Part shown: piece after piece, positions 34,930 to 43,129 of the stretch
Layout of the letters: each line of letters begins with the position of its first letter
How positions within the stretch are numbered: the stretch's first letter is position 1
Assembly (NCBI RefSeq): GCF_002915595.1
Contig: NZ_PQGG01000038.1
Coordinates: 1 to 64,000, forward strand
DNA length: 64,000 nucleotides
Reading direction: 5' to 3'
Source of the DNA: Zhongshania marina
Lineage (GTDB): Bacteria > Pseudomonadota > Gammaproteobacteria > Pseudomonadales > Spongiibacteraceae
Notes under the pieces: generated by a model
The model's database searches: none
Told to the model about the DNA's origin: nothing
Seen by the model: the letters and a program-made list of their open reading frames with translations, nothing else
Program-made: the position numbers and the translations under genes

Positions 34930-35277
34930 TTACGGCGAAACAAAATCATAAGTGGCTAGAAAGAAGTACCGTTGTTTCTCAAAGTCCACGTCGAAATCTA
35001 TATCCATGTTAATGATGGTCGTCGCGCCGCGCTTGGCACATTCAGCAGCTTGGTGGGATGCTAGGTTACTTGTGAACATCTTAAGCGCATCTGCAAAATC
35101 CCTGTCAGCGATACCGCCATTGGGTGCGTCGTATCGAGTGAAAATATCCTGGCCAAAGGCGGATGTCCCATTGATTTTGTTAGTCAGCTCAGGCGGTGAG
35201 CTCGTCATAACCGCGCACATGGCTACGCTATACGAACTTAATGCCAGTAGTACAGCACCCAAAAATAATTTGATCAT
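34930..35277 (-). CDS. secreted hypothetical protein, 115 aa
   Basis: Signal peptide (MIKLFLGAVLLALSSYSVAM). The mature part ends with AECAKRGATTIINMDIDFDVDF and FLATYDFV, a fold reminiscent of YbjQ/heavy-metal-binding-like beta-alpha proteins, but I cannot assign it. It forms a small leftward set with its neighbours. Confidence 0.5.
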   Translation of the reverse strand: MIKLFLGAVLLALSSYSVAMCAVMTSSPPELTNKINGTSAFGQDIFTRYDAPNGGIADRDFADALKMFTSNLASHQAAECAKRGATTIINMDIDFDVDFEKQRYFFLATYDFVSP

Positions 35278-35305
35278 TGGCTATCTCCCGGAGAATGGTA
35301 GGCCG

Positions 35306-35497
35306 CTATTCGTCCCAATGGTGAGAGTTGATTGGTTCGTTTCTACTGTAATAATCGTTAATGCCAGCATTGCTGTCAGCTTCAGTAGTGCGTTCTTTGG
35401 CAGATAGAATCCGGCCAAGATCAAAAAAGTGAAAAGAAATAGCGGCGGCAACTATTGCGAATAATGCGAGTATTTGAAAGACCAGTTCCATGTCCAT
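35306..35497 (-). CDS. small membrane protein, 63 aa
   Basis: One N-terminal helix (LVFQILALFAIVAAAISFHFF) followed by a polar tail rich in Asn, Glu and His. The start has AGGAGCTAGTC upstream. Unknown. Confidence 0.45.
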   Translation of the reverse strand: MDMELVFQILALFAIVAAAISFHFFDLGRILSAKERTTEADSNAGINDYYSRNEPINSHHWDE

Positions 35498-35552
35498 GAC
35501 TAGCTCCTGTATATGCGTTTTGTGTCATGACTCGACACGAGCCTACAGGATA

Positions 35553-35735
35553 CTACAACCGGCAGGACTTGCGGCTCCGAATTTCTTCCTCCGAGGGCTC
35601 TGTTGGATCGAAATGCCAGCTGCCGTCGGAGTAATACTCAAGATAACCCCACGTCAGGTCATCCTCGGATTCGTATACTGAGGGCGGCGTCGCCCACCAG
35701 GGTTCCCTTGATATTAGTTTTGCTTCTTCTGCCAT
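35553..35735 (-). CDS. small acidic hypothetical protein, 60 aa
   Basis: Begins MAEEAKLISREPWWATPPSV and is rich in Trp, Tyr and Glu. Start chosen at the ATG after GAGGGTGGCATA; the longer frame has no signal. It lies just downstream of the endonuclease I remnant. Unknown. Confidence 0.4.
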   Translation of the reverse strand: MAEEAKLISREPWWATPPSVYESEDDLTWGYLEYYSDGSWHFDPTEPSEEEIRSRKSCRL

Positions 35736-35836
35736 TATGCCACCCTCAGTGAGAGATACTAAAAACACGTCAACGCAAGCGTTCAATTACAACATTTGGT
35801 TTTTCTCGGTAAGTTAAACTAGCAATACCCTACCAG

Positions 35837-36537
35837 TCATTTGCAATTCCCAGCCTTACGGTAACCAGCCGCAGCGGCTGCTTGTTCACTGCTAAATGCC
35901 ACTCGATTGTGAACTGCTACCCGATCAAAACTTGGGCAGCCCACGGGTAGATGATAGACACTGCTATTTTTGTTGCCACGAACGCCACCTTGATCGGAAA
36001 CATTTGATTCAACCGCGGCGGATTTTCTTTGTATGGGCTGGACGAGGCCAGTGGAAGAATTTTTGTGCCCTTTCTCCCACCGTGCGTTTCCAGTAACGAA
36101 TGGGTTGGAGTGCCCCATCTGAGTCGCAATACGGCGATCTCGCTCTCGCTCCCAGTCGTTTACCGGGTGGAGTTTATGCCAGGCCATAAAGAGCTGTTCC
36201 TGTTGACGGGATAGCCTGAGGTTGTATCGATCAGCCATGTAAAAGCTTATTCTCGCCACCATGCCCCGTACTTCTGGCCGAGGCTCAAATTTACGCCCCT
36301 TAAAATCAGTTTCTGCGTCACAGGCGCCATATTGAGTTGCTTCGCCCGGTATTTCGGAATATCGGAAGTTTGATCGATCGCCGTTCACTTCTCCGATCGC
36401 ATGATAGGTTGTGAAGATCTGATTCCATCACTGAAAAGACAGGATCATTAGCCTTGCAATTTGAACGGCCTCCTTGCTGCCAGCATTGACGCTGATGGCC
36501 AAAATCATACGCAGGTACAACGTGTTCCCACTCTGTC
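35837..36537 (-). pseudogene. C-terminal part of a split endonuclease I with Ada-like tail
   Basis: On the minus strand the reading begins [20 protein letters not shown], the catalytic His motif of the EndA/Dns endonuclease I family. It continues with [13 protein letters not shown] and MESDLHNL, and after a frameshift at about 36401-36404 (four bases where six are expected) with [36 protein letters not shown] and HPVNDWERERDRRIA. The C-terminus (VYHLPVGCPSFDRV ... AGYRKAGNC) resembles the Ada metal-binding tail found on some nucleases. The missing N-terminus is at 51633-51908. The gene is therefore dead twice: split and frameshifted. Confidence 0.85.
36521..36537. repeat. left attachment-site copy (attL) of the 15-kb island
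   Basis: CGTGTTCCCACTCTGTC, encoding the EWEH part of the split endonuclease. It matches 51647-51663 at 15 of 17 positions, including an identical 10-bp core CGTGTTCCCA, in direct orientation. Confidence 0.75.
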
Positions 36538-36921
36538 TTGATAAATAGTTACTTATAGGCAACTAATTTTGCTAATGCACTGATAAATAAGTATTTTTTT
36601 TGCCTGCAAAATAGTCGGCAATGCTATGAGAAAAAATATTGGTAACTACGCCATGCTTGAAGTGAGCTTTTCTCATTTTCTCAACGCCAAAGCCCATCAA
36701 ATCTACTAGCGGCTGTCCGCGTGTAAATCACTGTGTGGGAGATATTTTTGTGCCCCAACCAATCTTGAATTAGCCTGGTATCACTACCTCTGTTTGCTAG
36801 TGTGTATCCGCACGAATGCCTCAGCATATGAGGGTGAACCTTAATCTGTAATCCGGCCTTCTTCGCGGTTGCGTTCAAGAGGTAGTTAATTGCCTGCCGC
36901 GTAAACGGACCTCTCTCTCCT

Positions 36922-36929
36922 ACAAAAAG
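36922..36929. repeat. target-site duplication ACAAAAAG (left)
   Basis: Identical to 38551-38558 and directly abutting the left inverted repeat. Confidence 0.8.
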
Positions 36930-36956
36930 GCCTATTTGCATTCTAAGGTTGGAAAT
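36930..36956 (+). repeat. left terminal inverted repeat
   Basis: Starts GCCTATTTGCATTCTAAGG. Differs from the right repeat at positions 2 and 25. Confidence 0.85.
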
Positions 36957-37138
36957 CAGTTTTTCTGCCAAAGTAATGAGGAAGCGCTGCTGGTTGGAAT
37001 CTAAAATATGAGGGGCGGCATTGTACGTAAAGCAGACATTTTACCTTTCCCATGAAAATACGGAGTATGTTTCTTCAAGGGAAACGGGTGTTACTATGAA
37101 TTCAATCCAATAAGCTATTATGTTTCAAGGAAAGTTGA

Positions 37139-37525
37139 GTGAAGGTATTCTTAGTAGCCGCGCTGGCGCTATCACTAGCAATTAATGTATATCAGCTTAC
37201 GTTCATCCCAAAAGCTGCGAACTTAGTCATAGCCAATTCGTCACAAGCGGAATGCATTAAACAATTACGCTCGTCGTCTAGTGAGACAAATGTTATTGGC
37301 CCTAACTTTCTTTCCGGATATTTAGCACTAGACCTTAACCTCAACTCCAATACCTCTTTCAGTAAAGAAGTATCTGGTTGTTATTTTGACAGTTACATAG
37401 AAAACGTTACTGTAGAGAACCTAGCTGAAAATGTTCAGCTTTTACGCTCAACGGGCAGTAGTAGCGTTACATTTTTCAAAGACGCAACTTCTGACAAGTT
37501 CACTGTATACGGCCGGAGTGAATGA
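37139..37525 (+). CDS. membrane-anchored or secreted hypothetical protein, 128 aa
   Basis: GTG start behind AAGGAAAGTTGA. N-terminal hydrophobic segment (VFLVAALALSLAINVYQL), then a soluble domain with two Cys (AECIKQLRSS; SGCYFDSYIENV). No family recognised. It is cargo of the transposase-less element; a GCCCGCC/GGCGGGC hairpin about 20 bp after its stop may terminate it. Confidence 0.5.
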   Translation: MKVFLVAALALSLAINVYQLTFIPKAANLVIANSSQAECIKQLRSSSSETNVIGPNFLSGYLALDLNLNSNTSFSKEVSGCYFDSYIENVTVENLAENVQLLRSTGSSSVTFFKDATSDKFTVYGRSE

Positions 37526-37743
37526 AACATACAAACAAATTATGGCGCCCGCCGAGGCGGGCTGGGACGCTAACACGCAGGCGGCTTCGCCATTTTCGCC
37601 AGCGCGTCCGCGCCCCATATTTGGGTGTTGATATGATTCCCGCTGTCAATAAGCATGACGACATACCCGCAGACTTCTTTCATTAGCGTTGTGGATCTGA
37701 CTGGCGCTTGATACCCCATGGTTTCAGGGGCACGTTGGCTCGG

Positions 37744-38148
37744 TCAGACGATGAGTTGGTAGCAAACCCAGAAAATCATGCCTACCTGAGCGAGGAAAAA
37801 CGTGGCACGTAACAGCACAAACGCTGGCGCGGTGCTGATGAGGTGTACTAGGCTCTGCCCCACACGCGCGGCCAGGATAAAGGCCGCAAGGCCATCCACA
37901 ACGGGACTCTTACCCATTAGCGCAGCGATCACCACGACGGCAGCGAAGAGCGGAAAGTTTTCCACGCAGTTGAGATGTGCGCCTTTGACGCGGACCATAA
38001 AGGGTGGGTCGCGGTTGACTTCAGCGCGCTCCCAGTCCGCGAAGTTGCGATCCCCGAACAGCGCCATCGGCACGCGGGGAAACGCGTAAGCCAGCATCAG
38101 CAGTTGCATCCACACTACGTAAAACAGCACAGCGATAAAACCGGTCAT
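37744..38148 (-). CDS. MAPEG-family membrane protein
   Basis: 134 aa with four hydrophobic helices. Typical MAPEG signatures are DRNFADWERAEVNRDPP-type N-terminal loop, RVKGAHLNCVENFPLFAAVVV (the RAxxNxxEN-like motif) and AARVGQSLVHLIS. MAPEG proteins handle glutathione or eicosanoid-type lipophilic substrates in eukaryotes; bacterial roles are mostly unknown. Start at the ATG after GGAGAATGCCCA. The gene looks more GC-rich than its surroundings, suggesting separate origin as cargo. Confidence 0.75.
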   Translation of the reverse strand: MTGFIAVLFYVVWMQLLMLAYAFPRVPMALFGDRNFADWERAEVNRDPPFMVRVKGAHLNCVENFPLFAAVVVIAALMGKSPVVDGLAAFILAARVGQSLVHLISTAPAFVLLRATFFLAQVGMIFWVCYQLIV

Positions 38149-38523
38149 TGGGCATTCTCCATAGGTTGGATTGAGACAATCCTTGAACACTAAGCCAGCT
38201 AACAGATGCGGGAATCGCGACTACAGCTGCCAATCTATCATAAAATGCGCTTGTGTTGGAAGCGGAACAATCGGGGTTAGTCCAATTTGTGGTGCTCTCC
38301 CCCAACAACGTAATGCAAGTGACTCACTGGGTCGTTCGCTTTTTTCAGCGGTACACTTGCGTTATCGTTGTTTGCGCTGTTCGAATCCCGTCTCACTCAG
38401 GGCGTTGCCCCCTGAACACAGCGTTGAACGTCTGCTGATTGTCTTTAGGCGACCTTGACTATCAAACCAGTTTCTACCAAGTTTTGCACAAATCGGAAAT
38501 GTCGCTATCTGGATGAAATTTCA
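38149..38523. other. non-coding right part of the transposase-less element
   Basis: About 375 bp between the MAPEG gene and the right inverted repeat. Only short shadow frames are present. A GTTCGAATCCCG string near 38380 resembles a tRNA T-loop, but no tRNA can be folded around it. Confidence 0.4.
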
Positions 38524-38550
38524 ATATCCAACCTTAGAATGCAAATAGCC
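38524..38550 (-). repeat. right terminal inverted repeat
   Basis: On the minus strand starts GGCTATTTGCATTCTAAGG; pairs with 36930-36956. Confidence 0.85.
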
Positions 38551-38558
38551 ACAAAAAG
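38551..38558. repeat. target-site duplication ACAAAAAG (right)
   Basis: Exact copy of 36922-36929. Confidence 0.8.
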
Positions 38559-38883
38559 AAATGGGCTGGGATCGCTGCCTCGAACACGCAACCAGGCGCG
38601 CAATGCTCTAATCTCATCACCCTGCAGGGGCTGAGACGTTGATAAGGACCCCTTGGATCGCCGCACAAAGATTCTTCCGGCCTCCAGGTCGATATCTGAC
38701 ATCCGCACATCTATTAGCTCGGAAACCCGATAACCATGCCTGTACCCGATCAAGAGCATGCAGTAATCCCTGGTGCCATGCCTGTTCCTTTTGGCGGCTT
38801 GGAGTAGTTCCCGCACCTCAGACTCGGTCAGAAACTTTCTATCTAAACCTGACTCATCGACAGTAAGCATTGTTCGCCTCATT

Positions 38884-38898
38884 CGTTACTGGGTAACG
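38884..38898. promoter_or_regulatory. matS-like palindrome 1 at the integrase start
   Basis: CGTTAC-TGG-GTAACG, perfect 6-bp arms and 3-bp spacer, one base from the first integrase ATG. Confidence 0.7.
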
Positions 38899-38981
38899 CT
38901 CAGTATAAAACAGTCAATACCGTTAATACTATTATTATCGTTATAATGGTATTAACAGTTAATGCGGTCTGATTTTTGTTG

Positions 38982-38996
38982 CGTTAGTGGGTAACG
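38982..38996. promoter_or_regulatory. matS-like palindrome 2 (one mismatch)
   Basis: CGTTAG-TGG-GTAACG, 98 bp from palindrome 1. Between the two lies an AT-rich stretch with GTTAATAC/GTATTAAC repeats. Confidence 0.6.
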
Positions 38997-39123
38997 GTGT
39001 TTTGGTGCCGCGAACTCTTTACAGAATGGCGGCTGGGCGCAGCTTTTTTCTTTGCTTGAAAGCTCGTGGTTTCAAGGCTGCTGCTGGGCATCTCTTTACA
39101 TACTGGTCATTATGTTAAGAGTT

Positions 39124-39558
39124 TTATCTCTGACGGAGTAGGTCGATAAAATGCTCCTTCATTCGATACATCGGACAATTCCCCGGCGTGACATCTTCAA
39201 TGTACCCAAGCTCCTCTAAGTAGCTTACTGCAGGACCTATGTCTTCATGAACATCGGTGTGGTATTCGAAACAGGGCTCATCGCGGTTAACGCTCGTTCG
39301 ACTGCTCTTCACGAAGAATTCCCTAACGCCCTGTAGTTCTGGATGTTTGGCATCCTCCATCATTTCCGCAATGATCGCTGGGAATCTATTTTTTACTTCA
39401 TCCCATTGTGCTTGCCGGTTGGAGGATGACTCTTTAATTCTTCTTTTATCCGTATATTTTGCCCCGAGATAATGACCAGCCGCACCTGTGAAAGCGCCGA
39501 CCACAAACCCAACGACTAACGTGAATGGGTCCACCTGTCTCTCCCTAAAATTCACCAA
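39124..39558 (-). CDS. hypothetical protein with glycine-rich N-terminal membrane helix, 144 aa
   Basis: N-terminal hydrophobic helix (FTLVVGFVVGAFTGAAGHYLG) followed by a soluble domain (WDEVKNRFPAIIAEMMEDAK, FEYHTDVHEDIGPAVSYLEELGYIED, CPMYRMKEHFIDLL). The C-terminal half has a winged-helix-like helix-strand pattern but no clear family. Its upstream region carries the palindrome AATAGT-TAAT-ACTATT (39575-39590), a repeat shared with other island control regions. Confidence 0.55.
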   Translation of the reverse strand: MVNFRERQVDPFTLVVGFVVGAFTGAAGHYLGAKYTDKRRIKESSSNRQAQWDEVKNRFPAIIAEMMEDAKHPELQGVREFFVKSSRTSVNRDEPCFEYHTDVHEDIGPAVSYLEELGYIEDVTPGNCPMYRMKEHFIDLLRQR

Positions 39559-39574
39559 CCAAACAAATGGTTTT

Positions 39575-39590
39575 AATAGTTAATACTATT
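39575..39590. promoter_or_regulatory. GTTAATAC-type operator upstream of the 144-aa gene
   Basis: AATAGTTAATACTATT, an inverted repeat. Related GTTAATAC or GTATTAAC strings occur at about 38921-38963, 43732-43744 and 44764-44820, each before an island gene. Confidence 0.4.
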
Positions 39591-39680
39591 TTTAAATCAG
39601 GTTTTTTAGCGGTGTCGTACCCCCATCAGGAACAGTAGCTCTGTGGGAACCTCAATCTTCACAAGCTATCCATCTAGTGC

Positions 39681-40367
39681 CTATGAGCTTAAGCTGCAGG
39701 CAGAAAGCTGCTTTTGGAATATCCTATTTTCGCCTGGCTGCATCGCTAATGAATATTTCCTAAGAACGAGAACCCATCTGGAAAGATATTCACACCGATA
39801 GTTCTGATTTGGCGGCATCCACTCAGTTGGCCCCTTTGCACCCTTCGCCTGATTTAGTGCGTCGTCCACAGCAAGAAGGTTCTCAGGATCGTTCGCAAAC
39901 TTCTCTTTCAGGTTTCGAGGCCATTCCGCCGCCCCATGTATATGGGCCCATTTCAGTGGCACGATATGATCCACATCAAGATCACTAGCTCGGACATAAA
40001 CCTTGCCACTGAATGGGTCATTCCACTGGCCGGAAGATACATAACAACCGTCAGGTGAAATTCTTGTATTACCAACACTGGATGCAGCAAGAATCTCGTG
40101 GCGAGTATTCATGCAATCACCATCCAGATCCGACCAGTGAGGGTAATCCTTTCGATCATAAAGTTGACTAAACGATCGACCCTCTTTTTCTGCGTCTTGA
40201 GTGGCCGACTGGACCTGGTTATGAGCGGCCCTGCAGGAATCTCTATGGCAATGGTATTCGCCAGTGCTCTTGTTTTTATGCCCCCCAAAGGAATCAACGC
40301 CTCCGGGATGAGCAACCACAAGAAGGGGTATCAGAAGAACAGATAAAACAGCATATTCCATTCTCAT
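39681..40367 (-). CDS. secreted YHYH-HNH endonuclease
   Basis: 228 aa. Signal peptide (to about residue 20, VVAHPGG), a YHYH-type segment (FGGHKNKSTGEYHCHRDSC), then an HNH/DUF1524-like nuclease: LDVDHIVPLKWAHIHGA (DH at 133-134), ANDPENLLAVDDALNQAKGAKGPTEWMPPN and a final Tyr/Arg-rich helix. It should cut DNA outside the cytoplasm. Its ATG overlaps the MmeI-like gene's stop (ATGA), so an exported nuclease is translationally coupled to a restriction enzyme, which is unusual. No immunity gene is needed if it folds only after export. Confidence 0.75.
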   Translation of the reverse strand: MRMEYAVLSVLLIPLLVVAHPGGVDSFGGHKNKSTGEYHCHRDSCRAAHNQVQSATQDAEKEGRSFSQLYDRKDYPHWSDLDGDCMNTRHEILAASSVGNTRISPDGCYVSSGQWNDPFSGKVYVRASDLDVDHIVPLKWAHIHGAAEWPRNLKEKFANDPENLLAVDDALNQAKGAKGPTEWMPPNQNYRCEYLSRWVLVLRKYSLAMQPGENRIFQKQLSACSLSS

Positions 40368-43129
40368 GCAGACTTTTTCCGTTTAGCTTTAGGTTTTTCT
40401 GCAGGAAGCAATGAAGTGATTTTCTGGTACAGCTCGAACAAAAATGCTACGCGCTCAGTTTCTGTTGCCCAGGTCTTTTTCCCGCCGCTAGGCACATACG
40501 CCGCATCCACAGCCCGGTCTAACCTTTCATGGGCTTTCACTAGATCAGACGGCATGGTTAGAGGGTCATATAGATCGGCAAGACTGGAATTTTTATGATT
40601 AGATCTGGCATCTAGTACTTCTTGTGCGGCCTTCTTTATAGATTCTTGCTGCTTTTCGTTTGCACTCATGGGCCATGGGAAGTTGTTGTAAACGATAAGC
40701 GCTGAATACTGGTAATCACTTTTTAGCCTGCCTGTCACGCTACGAGTCCAGGACATGTGCATAGAGGAAAGCAAAACACCAAAATGGTAGAGAGTTACAC
40801 CCTCAATTACCCTGAGTTTATCTCCACACATCACACTCTCATCTAAAAATGCGATGGGTATTATTGGTCTTCGCTCCGAAGATACTTGGGGCATTGCAAT
40901 ATATTCCCCCTGCGGGATGAATTCCGTATGAAACCTAGTTGGAGAAGATGCCAATTTCTTTGTCGGGGAACTACTGCTTTTTAACCGAAATTCTCTAACG
41001 CTGGCGACTCTCTTCATTGATTCTGGCAGTTTTTTTAATTCGCCGGGCTCACAGTCGCCGAGCCACAGAATCCACCTTTCAACGTTATTAACAAATTCAT
41101 AGCCGCCTAACCATCTCTTAAAATACTTCGAAGATTGAGGTTCTTTTATCAAAAACTCTGCTTTTTCCTCAGGCGTGAAAAGATAATTCCCCCCATCAAT
41201 CGGCTTGTTCCCGCTTTGCATTTGTGGAACTTCGCAAATAGGGCTTCTTCTTCGTTCAATCAGCGCATTAGGCGCTTCAACTAAGTATGGATTTATTGCT
41301 TTGACTGAGGTTTCTTGAGGTTCTCCTGAAATGCTTTCATAGTCGAATATTTTCTTATTTGGATACCCACATCGACTAAATCCTACAATGACGCAATGGA
41401 CGGCCGCGACGCCTTTGGCCTCGTTTCTCCACTTAAATGTCCGGTGCGCAAAATCAAGCTGAATCCCTTTCGAAAACATCCAGCCCCACAACACCGCCAC
41501 TTGTTCTCCCTGGCAAATGGAGTTCGTGGATACAAATCCGCAACGAGCGCGCGCGGACATATATACCGCAGATTTCGCATACCAAGCCGCAACAAAATCT
41601 AGTAACCCTGCACTTGGTACATCCTGAAATACCACAGCAACATCTTTTCTTTGTTCGGCATCCATGTATTTCGCGCCAACAAATGGCGGGTTGCCGAAAA
41701 CGTAATTGCACCTATCCGAAGGAATTACCTCATTCCAGTCCAATCGCAGCGCGTTCCCGTGCACGACATTTGCCGACTTTACCAGCGGGACTCTTACCAG
41801 CGCCTGACCAAAGGCCTCACCGACCAGAAGGTTCATCTGGTGGTCGATCAGCCACATAGCCACCTGGGCAATCTGGGCGGGCCACTCCTCTATCTCTATC
41901 CCATGAAACTGGTCTACATCGACTCTTACATACTGATCGATAGCGTCCATCGAAAGCTGTTGCTGATCTTTTCCGTAAAGGCGCTTAATCACCTCCAGCT
42001 CCAGAAGCCGTATTTCCCGGTAACTGATGACGAGGAAGTTGCCGCATCCACATGCGGGATCGAAGAAGTTGAGCGACCCCAACTTGTCGTGGAACTCCTG
42101 TAGCTTCTTGGGTTGCGTTTTGACCTTTTCAAACTCCTCTCGCAATTCATCCATGAACAACGGCCCAATCACCTTGAGGATATTCTTCTCGCTGGTGTAG
42201 TGCGCACCCAGATTACGGCGCATATTGGCGTCCATTATGCCCTGAAATAGAGACCCAAATATGGCCGGGCTAATTGCCCCCCAGTCCAGCTCGCAACAGT
42301 CTAGCAAGGTTTCGCGCATAGAGCGGTCAAAACTGGCCTGAGGCAGGAATTCAGCGAATAGCTTGCCGTTCACATAGGGAAACGCCGCGATTTGCTCGTC
42401 GAGGTTTTTAAGGCGCTTTTCAGGAGGCGTATTGAGGGTTTGGAATATCTGATTTAGCCGTGGCGCGAGATCTGAACCATCTTCTGCTGTGCGGTCACGA
42501 ATGAAGTCCTCAAATGCACTTCTCGGCATGAAGATGCCAGTGTCGTCGGCAAACATGCAGAATAAAATCCGAACTAGATACACTTCCAGCTCGTGTCCTT
42601 CGTAGCCTATTTCCTTTAGGGCGTCGTGGAGTTGTGCCAGCTTTTCCGCTGCTTTGGTGTTTACTGGGTCCTGCTCTTTGTACTGTCGGGTTTCGTAGCC
42701 AGCTATGAAACCAAAATGAGACAGGTTCTGAGGCAGCTCAGAAAGCGGAAATTCATCGCTCTCCCCCGTATCTAAATTCCGGATTCGAAAGTTCGCAAAG
42801 TCAGAAACAATGATGTACCTGGGCAGCTCTTTATCGCTTAGACCAGGGAAGTAATCCGTCGCCTGGTCGTAAGCTGAATCCAGATTTTTGCCCCTGGATT
42901 TGTGCTCTGCTAACAGCATGCCCGGCCAGAAAAGATCGATGAAGCCGTCCTTTCCGTCAGCCTTTTTGACGTGTTTTTCAAATGCAGCCAGGCGACGGCG
43001 ACTAACCCCAAACACCTGGAAAAATTCATCCCAGAAGCTCTTTGCCTCTGCATGCTCGGAAGACTCACTCTCCCACTCACGGACAAATGCTACCGACCGA
43101 TCCCTGATCTCATTCCATGAAAGCGGCAT
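40364..43129 (-). CDS. MmeI-like type IIL restriction-modification enzyme
   Basis: 921 aa, the length of MmeI, and similar throughout to what I recall of MmeI (MPLSWNEIRD, LFWPGMLLAEHKSRGK, GYEGHELEVYLVRILFC, SPAIFGSLFQGIMD, RRNLGAHYTSE). N-terminal PD-ExK nuclease: Asp65 ... Glu75-His-Lys77. Adenine methyltransferase motifs: DPACGCGNF (357-365) and NPPF (480-483). A target-recognition domain follows (about 620-830), then a C-terminal helical region. One chain methylates one strand of its site and cuts at a fixed distance, without a separate modification gene. The site cannot be read from sequence here. Its ATG follows the stop of the MatP-like gene with no gap. Confidence 0.9.
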   Translation of the reverse strand: MPLSWNEIRDRSVAFVREWESESSEHAEAKSFWDEFFQVFGVSRRRLAAFEKHVKKADGKDGFIDLFWPGMLLAEHKSRGKNLDSAYDQATDYFPGLSDKELPRYIIVSDFANFRIRNLDTGESDEFPLSELPQNLSHFGFIAGYETRQYKEQDPVNTKAAEKLAQLHDALKEIGYEGHELEVYLVRILFCMFADDTGIFMPRSAFEDFIRDRTAEDGSDLAPRLNQIFQTLNTPPEKRLKNLDEQIAAFPYVNGKLFAEFLPQASFDRSMRETLLDCCELDWGAISPAIFGSLFQGIMDANMRRNLGAHYTSEKNILKVIGPLFMDELREEFEKVKTQPKKLQEFHDKLGSLNFFDPACGCGNFLVISYREIRLLELEVIKRLYGKDQQQLSMDAIDQYVRVDVDQFHGIEIEEWPAQIAQVAMWLIDHQMNLLVGEAFGQALVRVPLVKSANVVHGNALRLDWNEVIPSDRCNYVFGNPPFVGAKYMDAEQRKDVAVVFQDVPSAGLLDFVAAWYAKSAVYMSARARCGFVSTNSICQGEQVAVLWGWMFSKGIQLDFAHRTFKWRNEAKGVAAVHCVIVGFSRCGYPNKKIFDYESISGEPQETSVKAINPYLVEAPNALIERRRSPICEVPQMQSGNKPIDGGNYLFTPEEKAEFLIKEPQSSKYFKRWLGGYEFVNNVERWILWLGDCEPGELKKLPESMKRVASVREFRLKSSSSPTKKLASSPTRFHTEFIPQGEYIAMPQVSSERRPIIPIAFLDESVMCGDKLRVIEGVTLYHFGVLLSSMHMSWTRSVTGRLKSDYQYSALIVYNNFPWPMSANEKQQESIKKAAQEVLDARSNHKNSSLADLYDPLTMPSDLVKAHERLDRAVDAAYVPSGGKKTWATETERVAFLFELYQKITSLLPAEKPKAKRKKSA

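Larger units (their letters stand above)
36681..36971 (-). pseudogene. C-terminal half of interrupted FimB-like tyrosine recombinase
   Basis: Homology starts at LFVGERGPFTRQ and includes HPHMLRHSCGYTLA (HxxR), LIQDWLGHKN and HTVIYTRT with the catalytic Tyr. The first 14 codons belong to the inserted element. If the element and one target repeat are removed, it fuses in frame to the N-terminal half (SPFLFV|GERGP), giving a protein of about 190 aa, the size of FimB/FimE, with all catalytic residues. Confidence 0.85.
36930..38550. mobile_element. 1,621-bp transposase-less element with 27-bp inverted repeats
   Basis: Ends at 36930-36956 and 38524-38550 are inverted repeats (25 of 27 identical; shared core CTATTTGCATTCTAAGGTTG), flanked by perfect 8-bp duplications ACAAAAAG. 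It splits the island's integrase. It contains a hypothetical anchored protein (plus strand) and a MAPEG protein (minus strand) but no transposase, so it was probably moved in trans. I cannot assign it to an IS family. Confidence 0.85.
38505..38882 (-). pseudogene. N-terminal half of interrupted FimB-like tyrosine recombinase
   Basis: FLTESEVRELLQAAKRNRHGTRDYCMLLIGYRHGYRVSELIDVRMSDIDL-type sequence with the first catalytic Arg (GYRVSEL) and the beta-hairpin Lys (VRRSKGS). Real homology ends at PSPFLFV; the last 14 residues come from the inserted element. The start at 38882 directly abuts the palindrome at 38884-38898; the ATG at 38870, after GAGGCGAACA, is equally plausible. A protein bound at that palindrome would block translation or transcription of the integrase. 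Confidence 0.85.

Noticed and set aside
38370-38410. GTTCGAATCCCG string resembling a tRNA T-arm
   Set aside because: No matching T-stem, acceptor stem or anticodon arm can be found around it.
40364-43129. BREX PglX or type I HsdM as identity of the large methyltransferase
   Set aside because: Length, N-terminal PD-ExK nuclease and near-colinear similarity fit MmeI-type enzymes; no pglZ, brxC, hsdS or hsdR genes are adjacent.
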